A stretch of 16,031 nt of DNA, taken from assembly GCA_015661095.1 (NCBI GenBank), contig JACVQI010000062.1:1-16031 (forward strand), in the 5' to 3' direction. This document shows positions 7,907 through 13,980 of the stretch, in pieces (positions within the stretch are counted from its first letter, which is position 1; every line of letters begins with the position of its first letter). The position numbers were made by a program, and so were the translations under genes. This DNA is from Gammaproteobacteria bacterium. GTDB taxonomy: Bacteria; Pseudomonadota; Gammaproteobacteria; Eutrophobiales; Eutrophobiaceae. The notes beneath the pieces are model-generated. The model saw nothing but the letters and a program-made list of their open reading frames with translations. It was not told where the DNA came from and ran no database searches.

Positions 7907-8116
7907 ATGGTTACAGGTACCGTCAAATGGTTTAATGAATCAAAAGGTTATGGTTTTATCACCCCTGCTGATGGCAGCCCCGATGTATTCGTTCATTATT
8001 CCGCGATTCAAGGCTCCGGGTTCAAGACCCTGACAGAGGGGCAAACCGTGGAGTTTGAGATCCAGAACGGCGCGAAGGGCCCGCAGGCGGCCAACGTCAC
8101 TGGCGGCAGCAAGTAA
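7907..8116 (+). CDS. Cold-shock protein, CspA family
   Basis: The 69-residue protein is a single cold-shock domain of typical length. It is a small five-stranded beta-barrel that binds single-stranded RNA and DNA and melts mRNA structure. RNP1 is KGYGFI at 13-18 and RNP2 is VFVHY at 27-31; the aromatic residues Trp8, Phe9, Tyr15, Phe17, Phe28 and His30 that stack on bases are all present. A strong GAGGAA ribosome-binding site precedes the ATG. The next gene on the same strand encodes an RRM RNA-binding protein after 118 bases that contain two perfect hairpins. Whether this paralogue is cold-induced cannot be told from the sequence. Family assignment is secure; the exact csp letter is not. Confidence 0.97.
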   Translation: MVTGTVKWFNESKGYGFITPADGSPDVFVHYSAIQGSGFKTLTEGQTVEFEIQNGAKGPQAANVTGGSK

Positions 8117-8135
8117 TAATTCAGCCTATTCAATC

Positions 8136-8163
8136 GGGGATTCCCTATATACCGGGAATCCCC
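8136..8163 (+). other. Perfect 10-bp hairpin downstream of the cold-shock gene
   Basis: GGGGATTCCC (8136-8145) pairs exactly with GGGAATCCCC (8154-8163) across an 8-base loop. It starts 19 bases after the cold-shock stop codon. No T tract follows, so it is not a standard intrinsic terminator. It may stabilise the upstream mRNA's 3' end or control read-through into the RRM gene. Confidence 0.6.
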
Positions 8164-8179
8164 ATCATGCATCACCGTT

Positions 8180-8205
8180 TGGCTCTGGCGGATGCGCCAG
8201 AGCCA
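8180..8205 (+). other. Perfect 11-bp hairpin upstream of the RRM gene
   Basis: TGGCTCTGGCG (8180-8190) pairs exactly with CGCCAGAGCCA (8195-8205) around a GATG tetraloop. It ends 19 bases before the ribosome-binding site of the RRM gene and has no T tract. Together with the hairpin 16 bases before it, this gives a tandem structured leader for the RRM gene. Confidence 0.6.
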
Positions 8206-8234
8206 GACCCTACGCTTTCAGCACGGAGAGTATC

Positions 8235-8498
8235 TTGAAGAAAATGTTCGTTGGAAATTTGCCAGTCGATGCATCTGAAAAATCAGTTACGGAATTATTT
8301 TCCACATTCGGCAAGGTCAGATCCATCCAGATAGCCTCCGATATTTTTACCGGCAAGTGCCGCGGTTTCGGCTTTATCGAGATGGAAGGCCATGAAGCCA
8401 GGGCAGCCATCGCCGGCCTGGACGGTAAAAACTACAATGGCAAGTTCCTGCGCGTCGCCTTTGAGGAACCCAAGAAAAAATTTAAAGGTCGGCGTTAG
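8235..8498 (+). CDS. Single-RRM RNA-binding protein
   Basis: The 87-residue protein is one RNA-recognition motif: RNP2 MFVGNL at 4-9, RNP1 RGFGFIEM at 43-50, and a basic tail KKKFKGRR. Bacterial proteins of this kind are small RNA chaperones, often cold-responsive. The start is taken as TTG at 8235 because GGAG at 8225-8228 lies 6 bases before it and the resulting MKKMFVGNLP matches the usual N-terminus of the family. The nearest ATG, 8244, is 15 bases from that site and would trim three residues. The frame stays open far upstream into the cold-shock gene, but that part is not coding. It follows a CspA-family gene, so two RNA-binding proteins are encoded in tandem. It converges on the dUTPase gene, with a multi-hairpin element between them. 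Confidence 0.92.
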   Translation: MKKMFVGNLPVDASEKSVTELFSTFGKVRSIQIASDIFTGKCRGFGFIEMEGHEARAAIAGLDGKNYNGKFLRVAFEEPKKKFKGRR

Positions 8499-8510
8499 TC
8501 TTTATATTAC

Positions 8511-8654
8511 GGAAGCTCTGAATAAGTCCTTCCTGGACTTTTCAGAGCCCGCAAAGTAAAAAATGTGACTTTTACTTTACTCCATTTTTCAATCCCGCCA
8601 GAGCGGATTGAAAAATGCCGGTACATCCCGGTACCGGGCGAGACCTCTGAGAAC
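8511..8654. repeat. Multi-hairpin intergenic element, copy A
   Basis: The gap between two convergent genes is filled with consecutive stem-loops. The first has arms GCTCTGAATAAGTCC (8515-8529) and GGACTTTTCAGAGC (8535-8548), 14 bp with one bulge. The second is AAAGTAAAA/TTTTACTTT (8553-8561, 8570-8578). The third is CATTTTTCAATCC/GGATTGAAAAATG (8583-8595, 8605-8617), 13 bp and perfect. The fourth is CCGGTAC/GTACCGG (8618-8624, 8631-8637). The same opening (GGAAGYTCTGAATAA), the same stem order and similar closing bases recur at 13981-14209. It may act as a bidirectional terminator for the RRM and dUTPase genes. No transposase or clear terminal inverted repeats are seen; it could be a non-autonomous dispersed repeat. 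Confidence 0.7.
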
Positions 8655-8673
8655 ATGCCGTTGGAAGCAGGCC

Positions 8674-9129
8674 CTAAACAATCCCCCGATTGTCATCAGT
8701 CTTGGTTGCCTTGCTGTAGCCCGCATCCTGCCGGTTAAGATTGACGGCGTGTTTTTGCTGGTAGACTTCAAACACGCGCTCCGCGGTCAGACCGGCCGCC
8801 AGCATGGCGGAAATGAGAAAATGCAGGATATCGATCAATTCCACGCGGATATTCTGGGTATCGATAGTATCCTTGCTCCACCATTTCCATAGCAGTTCGG
8901 CATCCAGTTCCTTCAGCTCTTCAGCCATGGCCCGGGTGTAATTCGACAACCAGGCATTAGGTAAATCGTTGACCATTAATTCTCCCTGGTCCGCGGCGCT
9001 GAAGATAGCCCGCATGCTGAGCGTCTCGCCATTTTTATCCCGTAAGTGATTCTTGGCGAAGACATAGTCATTCAATTCTGACTGCATCCGGAAAATACTG
9101 GCCAGCATATCGTTGTTCTTATCATTCAT
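8674..9129 (-). CDS. Dimeric all-alpha dUTPase (MazG-related superfamily)
   Basis: The 151-residue protein should hydrolyse dUTP, and in this family also dUDP, to dUMP, limiting uracil in DNA and feeding thymidylate synthesis. The Mg-binding helices show EELKELDAELL at 70-80 and VELIDILHFL at 96-105, giving the E-x2-E plus E-x2-D pattern of all-alpha NTP pyrophosphatases. The C-terminal YQQKHAVNLNRQDAGY at 123-138 is the characteristic N-x2-RQ-x2-GY signature of dimeric dUTPases. It is unrelated to the trimeric beta-fold Dut common in proteobacteria; whether a second Dut exists elsewhere is unknown. GGAG at 9137-9140 on the minus strand lies 7 bases before the ATG, fixing the start. It is a lone minus-strand gene facing the RRM gene. 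Confidence 0.85.
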   Translation of the reverse strand: MNDKNNDMLASIFRMQSELNDYVFAKNHLRDKNGETLSMRAIFSAADQGELMVNDLPNAWLSNYTRAMAEELKELDAELLWKWWSKDTIDTQNIRVELIDILHFLISAMLAAGLTAERVFEVYQQKHAVNLNRQDAGYSKATKTDDNRGIV

Positions 9130-9266
9130 AATCAGACTCCGCTCACGCTCTGGCTGAAAAGGTAATGCAACTCTATTTTTTTACCCGGCAGGGGTCAAGC
9201 GGCCAGGGATTGACCGTATCAATTCTATGTCTATTCACAGTGTCTTAGCTGCAAATAAAAAAGAAC

Positions 9267-9294
9267 TTGCAAAATTGGAATTTAGGAATATATT
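9267..9294 (+). promoter_or_regulatory. Candidate sigma-70-type promoter in the gene-free region
   Basis: TTGCAA at 9267-9272 (4 of 6 against TTGACA) and TATATT at 9289-9294 (5 of 6 against TATAAT) are separated by 16 bases, with a start expected near 9301. It points toward the terminator at 9543-9583 with no recognisable gene between. AT-rich DNA produces such matches by chance, so this is weak on its own. Confidence 0.35.
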
Positions 9295-9300
9295 AGCGCC

Positions 9301-9583
9301 CCCATTTAAACAGGGTACACCGTTTTAATAATGCCTTACCAACAAGACAACTTAATAACCGCTACAGCAGACAGGTCCCGGCGCGTTACGGCGCGCTTCT
9401 GGCTGAAACGCAGTGATTTGCTGCACTGTTGTGCCGGTATGAACAGTTGTTATGCAGGTATTAAAACGGCGACATAGCCTTCCCGAACAATCAATCCGGA
9501 AGGCAGTAATAGAAACCAGATGCCTTCCTGGGAAATCCATGAGAAACCCCGGCAGGTATCAACCACCGGGGTTTCGGCTTTTT
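9301..9583 (+). ncRNA. Candidate non-coding RNA with alternative hairpins, ending in an intrinsic terminator
   Basis: A plus-strand transcript is implied because a strong terminator at 9543-9583 has no plus-strand gene in front of it: the nearest plus-strand gene ends at 8498, beyond a minus-strand gene. Within the stretch, GGAAGG (9498-9503) can pair with CCTTCC at 9478-9483, or, extended to GGAAGGCA, with TGCCTTCC at 9521-9528 in a perfect 8-bp stem; the two pairings exclude each other. Further hairpins are possible near 9379-9395 and around GCAGTG/CACTGT near 9410-9429. A 48-codon frame (9331-9477, beginning MPYQQDNLIT) is present but lacks a ribosome-binding site and a recognisable family, so a small protein is the alternative. 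It does not resemble 6S RNA, SRP RNA, tmRNA or RNase P. The left end depends on the weak promoter call. Confidence 0.4.
9543..9583 (+). terminator. Rho-independent terminator, plus strand
   Basis: GAAACCCCGG (9543-9552) pairs perfectly with CCGGGGTTTC (9566-9575) over a 13-base loop and is followed by GGCTTTTT. The GC-rich 10-bp stem and trailing T run make this a clear intrinsic terminator reading left to right. Confidence 0.8.
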
Positions 9584-9654
9584 AGAATTGCCAAAACCTC
9601 CCTTGGTACAGAGATTACGTTTAACTTGAGGATTGCGATCGAAATTATGTGAAT

Positions 9655-9745
9655 TGATTTGAGTATTTTCATCCCCCACCCACGAATGACGTGGGACTCT
9701 TCAGCGCAAGCATGCCTCCCTCCCCCGCATCTTGCGCTTTTTTTT
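9655..9745 (+). ncRNA. Candidate small RNA with C-rich loops and a U8 tail
   Basis: A second plus-strand terminator lies only about 120 bases beyond the first: AGCGCAAG-c-ATGC (9703-9715) pairs with GCATCTTGCGCT (9727-9738), 12 bp with one bulged C, followed directly by T tract 9738-9745. The 11-base loop is pure pyrimidine, CTCCCTCCCCC, and an upstream hairpin CCCACG/CGTGGG (about 9679-9684 and 9690-9695) is preceded by TCCCCC. Exposed CCUCC-type segments can pair with Shine-Dalgarno sequences, as known for several small RNAs. No good promoter is visible, so the left end is arbitrary; read-through from the first terminator is another possible source. Confidence 0.35.
9703..9745 (+). terminator. 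Rho-independent terminator with pyrimidine loop, plus strand
   Basis: A 12-bp stem with a single bulge (9703-9715 with 9727-9738), a pyrimidine-only 11-base loop and an uninterrupted run of eight T. No gene on the plus strand precedes it within 1.2 kb. Confidence 0.8.
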
Positions 9746-9746
9746 G

Positions 9747-9778
9747 CCCCATTTTATGTAACGCGACATAAAATGGGG
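9747..9778. repeat. Perfect 13-bp inverted repeat directly after the terminator
   Basis: CCCCATTTTATGT (9747-9759) pairs exactly with ACATAAAATGGGG (9766-9778) over a 6-base loop AACGCG. It follows one base after the T8 tail. It lacks its own T tract, so it is not a plus-strand terminator. Its role is unknown; it may be part of a dispersed palindromic repeat. Confidence 0.6.
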
Positions 9779-9917
9779 GCGTCGCTCCTGCGCATCCTGC
9801 ACCCGCGACATTCGAACATCCATGTTCATCAAACACGCTGGGCGCAGTGGGCTCGCCCTACGCGCCTTAACACATCGACCATCCTGGCCGGTAATTCCGA
9901 AAACAAATTCAAGCAAG
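9779..9917. other. Gene-free stretch with short palindromes
   Basis: No convincing gene is seen on either strand. The stretch contains GAACATCCATGTTC (9814-9827), a 6-bp inverted repeat around CC, and an imperfect palindrome with GGGCTCGCCC near 9850-9859. A minus-strand open frame spans it but reads through the inverted repeats and looks like a repeat shadow. Confidence 0.4.
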
Positions 9918-9951
9918 CGTAGCCTGGATGGAATGATATGAAATCCAGGGG
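9918..9951. repeat. Extragenic palindromic repeat of the CGTAGCCYGGATGGA type
   Basis: CGTAGCCTGGATGGA opens a hairpin with arms CCTGGAT (9923-9929) and ATCCAGG (9943-9949). It closely resembles a short repeat I recall as scattered between genes in many proteobacteria, normally with arms CCCGGAT and ATCCGGG. Here both arms carry the matching change, so pairing is kept. Identification is from memory of the motif, not from a database. Confidence 0.45.
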
Positions 9952-9998
9952 TGGTTATAAAAGTGGACATAACGCTGCATGAAGGTTTTGATTTTCCC

Positions 9999-10244
9999 TT
10001 ATTCTAAGAGCTTCTCTTTTACAGCCTTCGGCAGTGTCCGGATTACATACTCTCGTCGCGCAGCATCCGCTCTGTTCTGAAATGATTCCTGGTAAACTAA
10101 AGTTACCGGTCGGCGGGAGCGAGTGTAGGCCGCGCCGTTGTGTTTATAATTATGTTCGTGCAGGCGCCGTTCCAGATCGGTGGTGATGCCGGTGTAGAGA
10201 CTGTTGTCGGCGCAGCGTAGCATATAGGTAACCCATTCCGGCAT
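9999..10244 (-). CDS. GIY-YIG nuclease-fold protein, YhbQ (UPF0213) family
   Basis: The 81-residue protein is a minimal GIY-YIG domain: VTYMLRCADNSLYTGITTDLERR carries Tyr7, the YTGIT version of the YIG motif at 17-21 and Arg27 (split here as VTYMLR, YTGIT, ERR). Glu65 in RREYVIR supplies the metal ligand. It aligns well with E. coli YhbQ (about 100 residues) but ends earlier. Members are proposed structure-specific DNA nucleases or repair factors; their cellular role is not settled. The gene starts 18 bases after the MATE transporter gene on the same strand and is probably read from the same message. The short C-terminus is within the family's normal range. Confidence 0.85.
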   Translation of the reverse strand: MPEWVTYMLRCADNSLYTGITTDLERRLHEHNYKHNGAAYTRSRRPVTLVYQESFQNRADAARREYVIRTLPKAVKEKLLE

Positions 10245-10262
10245 GCCTGATGTGCCGCCGGT

Positions 10263-11696
10263 TCAGGTGAGATCCGGTTGCCCTGCCTCGATCGCTCCGT
10301 TTTCACGTTTCTCCTTCTCATGATCACGGGCTGCGGTGTGCAGGAAGGTCGGATCTGTTTCCAGATCCCGATACACCGGTTTAAGCATCCGCCAGGCAAT
10401 ACTGGTGGCGATGACATTACCGAGCACGGCGCCGCAGTACAACCCCGGTATGCCAAACAGCAAGCCACCGATCCAGGCCAGCGGTGCATAACAGAACAAC
10501 GCCCGGGTCAGGCAGGCGATCAGTGTCTTATGCGATTTGTGCGCGGAATTGAACGCCGTGTTGATAATGATTAACACGCCATAAAAGCAGATCCCCAACG
10601 GCATAATGTATAAATACATTTTGGTGACGCTGATCACTTCCGGATCGCTGCTGAATAGTCTGGCCAGCCAGGGCGCGGTCAAAACCACCACCGGGTACAG
10701 TGACAACTGCAACAGAAATGAGAAGCGTATGGACGCTCGCAGTGCCTGCCTGGCCCGGTCGAAATTTCTGGCGCCGAGATTTTGCGCCATATAAGGCGAC
10801 AGGGCGGCGGTCATCGCCAGACTGACCACCAGCAGAAAGGCTTCGATACGGCTGCCGGCGCCGAATCCGGCCACGGCGTGTTCGCCATAGCGTGCCACCA
10901 GGGCTGTCAGGATGGCGGCGGAAATCGGATTCAACATATTGGCGACCGAAATCGGCATGGCGATTTTGATGATCTCACCCCAGTATTTCCACAGTTGCGC
11001 GAAGTTCGGCATGGCGAACAGCAGGAGTTTCTCGCGAAAGTGCAGGACCCAGAATGACATGCAAAACCCCGCCACCCACGACAACGCAGCCGCGCAGGCA
11101 GCGCCGCGCACGCCCAGTTCGGGAAACGGACCCAGTCCGAAGATCAGACAGGGATCGAGCAGTGCGTTGATGATACCGGTCACCAGCATCATCACGCTCG
11201 GCCACTTGGTATCGCCCGTGGCGCGGATGGCGGCGTTACCGCACATGGGGACGATCATCAGACCGACGAACACATACCAGACGTCCATGTATTGATGAAT
11301 ATAGGGCAGGGTCTGGGCGCTGGCGCCGAGGCTGGTAAACAGAACGTCAGTCGTGGAAAGTCCCGTTATTGAAATTACCAGCACCAGGAGTATGGCGAGC
11401 AGGATATTATCGGTGGTGATGCGCCGGGCTGTATCTAGCTCGCCCCGTCCAATCGCCTTGGCCAGCATGACAGAGGTGGCAATGCTCAGGCCAATGGCCA
11501 TACTGATAATCGTGTAGGTAACCGGAAAGGTAAAACTGATTGCGGCCAGTTCAAGCGTACCCAGTTTACTGACAAAATAGGAATCCACCGCATTGAACAT
11601 GATCATCATGAACATGGAAAGCACCAATGGCATGGTCATGCGGGTCAATATCGGTGCTATCGGGCCGTGCAGGATTTCCTTCGAGGTTATACGCAC
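10263..11696 (-). CDS. MATE family multidrug efflux transporter
   Basis: The 477-residue protein has about twelve hydrophobic segments in two pseudo-symmetric halves. MATE hallmarks include LTRMTMPLVLSMFMMIMFNAVDSYFVSKLG in its first helix pair and GNAAIRATGDTKWPSVMM mid-protein (positions about 153-170). The second half repeats the fold, with AMPISVANMLNPISAAI and GFGAGSRIEAFLLVVSLAM. MATE pumps export cationic drugs, dyes or metabolites using sodium or proton gradients; the substrate here is unknown. The start is a GTG at 11696, supported by AAGG about 11 bases upstream. It is divergent from the TauE/SafE gene and followed by the GIY-YIG gene. The charged C-terminal tail (residues about 455-477) is extra-membrane. 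Confidence 0.9.
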   Translation of the reverse strand: MRITSKEILHGPIAPILTRMTMPLVLSMFMMIMFNAVDSYFVSKLGTLELAAISFTFPVTYTIISMAIGLSIATSVMLAKAIGRGELDTARRITTDNILLAILLVLVISITGLSTTDVLFTSLGASAQTLPYIHQYMDVWYVFVGLMIVPMCGNAAIRATGDTKWPSVMMLVTGIINALLDPCLIFGLGPFPELGVRGAACAAALSWVAGFCMSFWVLHFREKLLLFAMPNFAQLWKYWGEIIKIAMPISVANMLNPISAAILTALVARYGEHAVAGFGAGSRIEAFLLVVSLAMTAALSPYMAQNLGARNFDRARQALRASIRFSFLLQLSLYPVVVLTAPWLARLFSSDPEVISVTKMYLYIMPLGICFYGVLIIINTAFNSAHKSHKTLIACLTRALFCYAPLAWIGGLLFGIPGLYCGAVLGNVIATSIAWRMLKPVYRDLETDPTFLHTAARDHEKEKRENGAIEAGQPDLT

Positions 11697-11779
11697 TTGA
11701 TGAGTTACCTTATTGGTTAGTGCCAGGCATCCCGTTCCGGTCTGTGGTAAGAAATTCCATTACGCTTTAATATGGCCCG

Positions 11780-12538
11780 ATGTTCATTTCCAATCCCTGG
11801 TTTTATGCAGCCGCCATCCCCGCAGTGATCATTTCTGGAATTTCGAAAGGTGGTTTTGGCGGCGGCCTTGGCATCCTGTCGGTACCTATTATGGCATTGG
11901 TCATCTCGCCTGTACAAGCGGCCGCCATTTTGCTGCCGGTGCTCTGTCTGATGGATTTATTCGGGCTCTGGGCGTATCGCAATCAGTGGGATACCGTCAA
12001 CCTGTGGAATCTGATACCGGGATCATTGGCCGGGATCGGCGTCGGCACGCTATTGTTCCGATATCTGACACCAGAGCTTATCAAATTACTATTGGGTGCT
12101 ATCGCCATCATCTTCACGCTGGATTACTGGAGCCGGGGCTTACGCAGTAACCAGGAGTCTGCCCGCAAACCCTCTATCTTATGGGGCAGCATTGCCGGCA
12201 TCATGGCCGGCCTCACCAGCTTTATTGCCAATGCAGGAGCGCCGCCCGTGACCATGTATCTGCTGCCACAGCGCTTGCACCGAACCACCTATGTGGCCAC
12301 GACGGTTCTGCTATTCACCTTGGTTAACTATGTCAAACTCATCCCTTATGGCTGGTTGGGCCTGCTGCATATCGACAATCTGGCTACCTCGCTGCTGCTG
12401 ATGCCGGTAGCGGTGGTTGGCATGCTCAGCGGCATCTGGCTGCACAAGCAGGTTTCCGAAACTGTGTTTTACCGGATTTGTTATCTGTTCCTGTTTGTGG
12501 TCGGATTGAAACTCATCTATGACGCAGTCGCCAACTGA
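11780..12538 (+). CDS. TauE/SafE (TSUP) family membrane transporter
   Basis: The 252-residue protein has about eight hydrophobic segments in two halves, each opening with a glycine-rich helix as in TSUP proteins: ISKGGFGGGLGILSVPIMAL at 21-40, and AGLTSFIANAGAPPVTMYLL at 143-162. TSUP members move sulfite, sulfoacetate or other organosulfur anions, usually outward, although many are uncharacterised. No clear Shine-Dalgarno sequence precedes the ATG, so the start could lie a little elsewhere. It is divergent from the MATE gene, 83 bases away, and 111 bases upstream of an MFS gene on the same strand. The gap contains a hairpin whose T tract faces the opposite direction. Confidence 0.88.
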   Translation: MFISNPWFYAAAIPAVIISGISKGGFGGGLGILSVPIMALVISPVQAAAILLPVLCLMDLFGLWAYRNQWDTVNLWNLIPGSLAGIGVGTLLFRYLTPELIKLLLGAIAIIFTLDYWSRGLRSNQESARKPSILWGSIAGIMAGLTSFIANAGAPPVTMYLLPQRLHRTTYVATTVLLFTLVNYVKLIPYGWLGLLHIDNLATSLLLMPVAVVGMLSGIWLHKQVSETVFYRICYLFLFVVGLKLIYDAVAN

Positions 12539-12584
12539 ATAGTAGAGTATTTTTGTGTTGCACGGGAACGGACTGGTAACATGC

Positions 12585-12612
12585 AAAAAAGCCGGGAGGA
12601 ATTTCCGCCCGG
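12585..12612 (-). terminator. Terminator-like hairpin oriented against its neighbouring genes
   Basis: CCGGGAGGA (12592-12600) pairs with TCCGCCCGG (12604-12612) with one mismatch over a 3-base loop, and is flanked on the left by AAAAAAG (12585-12591). On the minus strand this is a GC-rich stem followed by CTTTTTT, a standard intrinsic terminator. Both flanking genes are on the plus strand. Confidence 0.6.
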
Positions 12613-12649
12613 GAATGAATATTAACCAACGCAAGACAGGGGATAACCC

Positions 12650-13948
12650 ATGGCAACTGTCCGTGACCTGATCGATAACAGCGCCATCACGTTGACGCAG
12701 ATCGGCGTACTGATTATCTGCGTCCTGATGAACATGCTGGACGGTATGGATGTGATGGTGATTTCCTATTCCGGGCCAACTATCCAGTCGGAATGGGGCA
12801 TCGACTCCCAGACGCTCGGCATCGTCTTCAGCCTGGCGCTGCTCGGTATGGCGCTGGGCGCTGCCTTTCTGTCCTCCAAAGCCGACGTCATGGGCCGCCG
12901 CAACATGATCATTATCTGTATTCTTGTCATGGGCGGCGGCGTGCTGCTTACCTCCCAGGCAGAAAATCTCTGGCAACTGGGACTGTTGCGATTCATATCC
13001 GGACTCGGCATCGGTGCCATGCTGGCCAGTACCGTGACGCTGGCCTCTGAATACGCCCCGGATCGTCAGCGAAATTTGTTCGTCGGGATCGTTCTCGCTG
13101 GTTATCCGGTCGGTGCAACATTATCCGGCTTGGTGGCTGCTGAGGTCATTCCCGTTTATGGCTGGCGCACCATGTTCATCGGCGCCGGCGTGGCGACGTT
13201 GATCACTCTGCCGCTGGCGATATTCCTGCTGGTGGAGTCCTGGGACTGGTTGCTCAAAAAACAACCTCCGAATGCGCTGGACAGATTGAATCTGATTCTG
13301 CGTAAGATGGGCCATGCGGACCTGGCCGGATTACCGGAAATGACCCATGAGGCGAAAACCAAACCCGGTGTGGGGTCCCTGTTCAGACACGGCCGGGCGG
13401 ATTCCACTTACAAACTCTGGATCGCATTCTTCATGGGCTTCGCGACCCTCTATTTCCTGACCACCTGGATTCCGAACCTGGCGCGCAACACAGGCTTATC
13501 GCTGGAACTCGCCATCTATGCCGGCACGGTCTTCAACCTGGGCGCCATTTTCGGCAATGTGTTGCAGGGATATATCTCACAGATTATCGGTCTGCGTAAG
13601 GCCATCATTGCCTTTTATGTAATTACCGGCATCCTGATGATAGCCTTCGGTTACATCAGCGGGAACTGGCTCATCCTGATTACCTTTGGCTTGATCGGGT
13701 TCGGTTCCCAGGGCGGTCTGATCGGTTTATATGCTGTCGGCGCCAGGCTTTACCCGACAGAAGTACGTAATACCGGCATCGGTTGGGCCATCGGCGCCGG
13801 CCGTACCGGCGCCATCATTTCCCCAACGATAGGCGGTACTCTGGTCAACGCCGGCCTGTCACTGGCCAGCAGTTTCCTGATCTTCGTCGCACCTCTGGCT
13901 TTGGCCTGCGTGGCAATTAGTCTGATAAGGACTGAGGAAATAGATTGA
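12650..13948 (+). CDS. MFS transporter, aromatic acid:H+ symporter (AAHS)-like
   Basis: The 432-residue protein has twelve predicted membrane segments in two halves with a central cytoplasmic loop around residues 205-245. TM1 holds MLDGMDVMVIS at 29-39, matching the acidic D-G-x-D motif of AAHS proteins such as PcaK and BenK. The loop after TM2 is a variant of MFS motif A: SSKADVMGRRN at 75-85. PTEVRNTGIGWAIGAGRTGAI in the C-terminal half is also typical. Family members import benzoate, 4-hydroxybenzoate or related acids with protons; the actual substrate is not indicated because no catabolic gene is nearby. AGGGG at 12638-12642 gives a strong ribosome-binding site 7 bases before the ATG. The 3' end faces a convergent gene across a multi-hairpin repeat. 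Confidence 0.88.
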   Translation: MATVRDLIDNSAITLTQIGVLIICVLMNMLDGMDVMVISYSGPTIQSEWGIDSQTLGIVFSLALLGMALGAAFLSSKADVMGRRNMIIICILVMGGGVLLTSQAENLWQLGLLRFISGLGIGAMLASTVTLASEYAPDRQRNLFVGIVLAGYPVGATLSGLVAAEVIPVYGWRTMFIGAGVATLITLPLAIFLLVESWDWLLKKQPPNALDRLNLILRKMGHADLAGLPEMTHEAKTKPGVGSLFRHGRADSTYKLWIAFFMGFATLYFLTTWIPNLARNTGLSLELAIYAGTVFNLGAIFGNVLQGYISQIIGLRKAIIAFYVITGILMIAFGYISGNWLILITFGLIGFGSQGGLIGLYAVGARLYPTEVRNTGIGWAIGAGRTGAIISPTIGGTLVNAGLSLASSFLIFVAPLALACVAISLIRTEEID

Positions 13949-13954
13949 TACAAA

Positions 13955-13971
13955 ACCGTCTCACTGACGGT
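13955..13971 (+). terminator. Short hairpin after the MFS gene
   Basis: ACCGTC (13955-13960) pairs with GACGGT (13966-13971) over TCACT, 6 bases after the MFS stop. The stem is short and the tail ATGATTT is only partly T-rich, so termination is possible but weak. Confidence 0.3.
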
Positions 13972-13980
13972 ATGATTTAA

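Noticed and set aside
8055..8234. The open frame upstream of the RRM gene as an N-terminal extension
   Set aside because: It overlaps the cold-shock gene and runs through both perfect hairpins. The residues look random, and a good ribosome-binding site supports TTG at 8235.
9301..9583. 6S RNA, SRP RNA, tmRNA, RNase P RNA or a B12 riboswitch
   Set aside because: No characteristic conserved sequence of any of these was found, and no gene follows on the plus strand that a riboswitch could control.
9452..9679. Overlapping ORFs on both strands around the first orphan terminator
   Set aside because: They span the terminator hairpin and T tract, have no ribosome-binding site and no family resemblance.
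9701..9970. An 89-residue minus-strand ORF
   Set aside because: It reads through a terminator stem, a perfect inverted repeat and an extragenic repeat. Such frames arise from palindromic DNA, and no protein family is recognisable.
12311..12976. A 221-residue minus-strand ORF
   Set aside because: It is antisense to the TauE/SafE and MFS genes and rich in His, Gln and Asp as expected of an antisense frame; a minus-strand terminator lies inside it.
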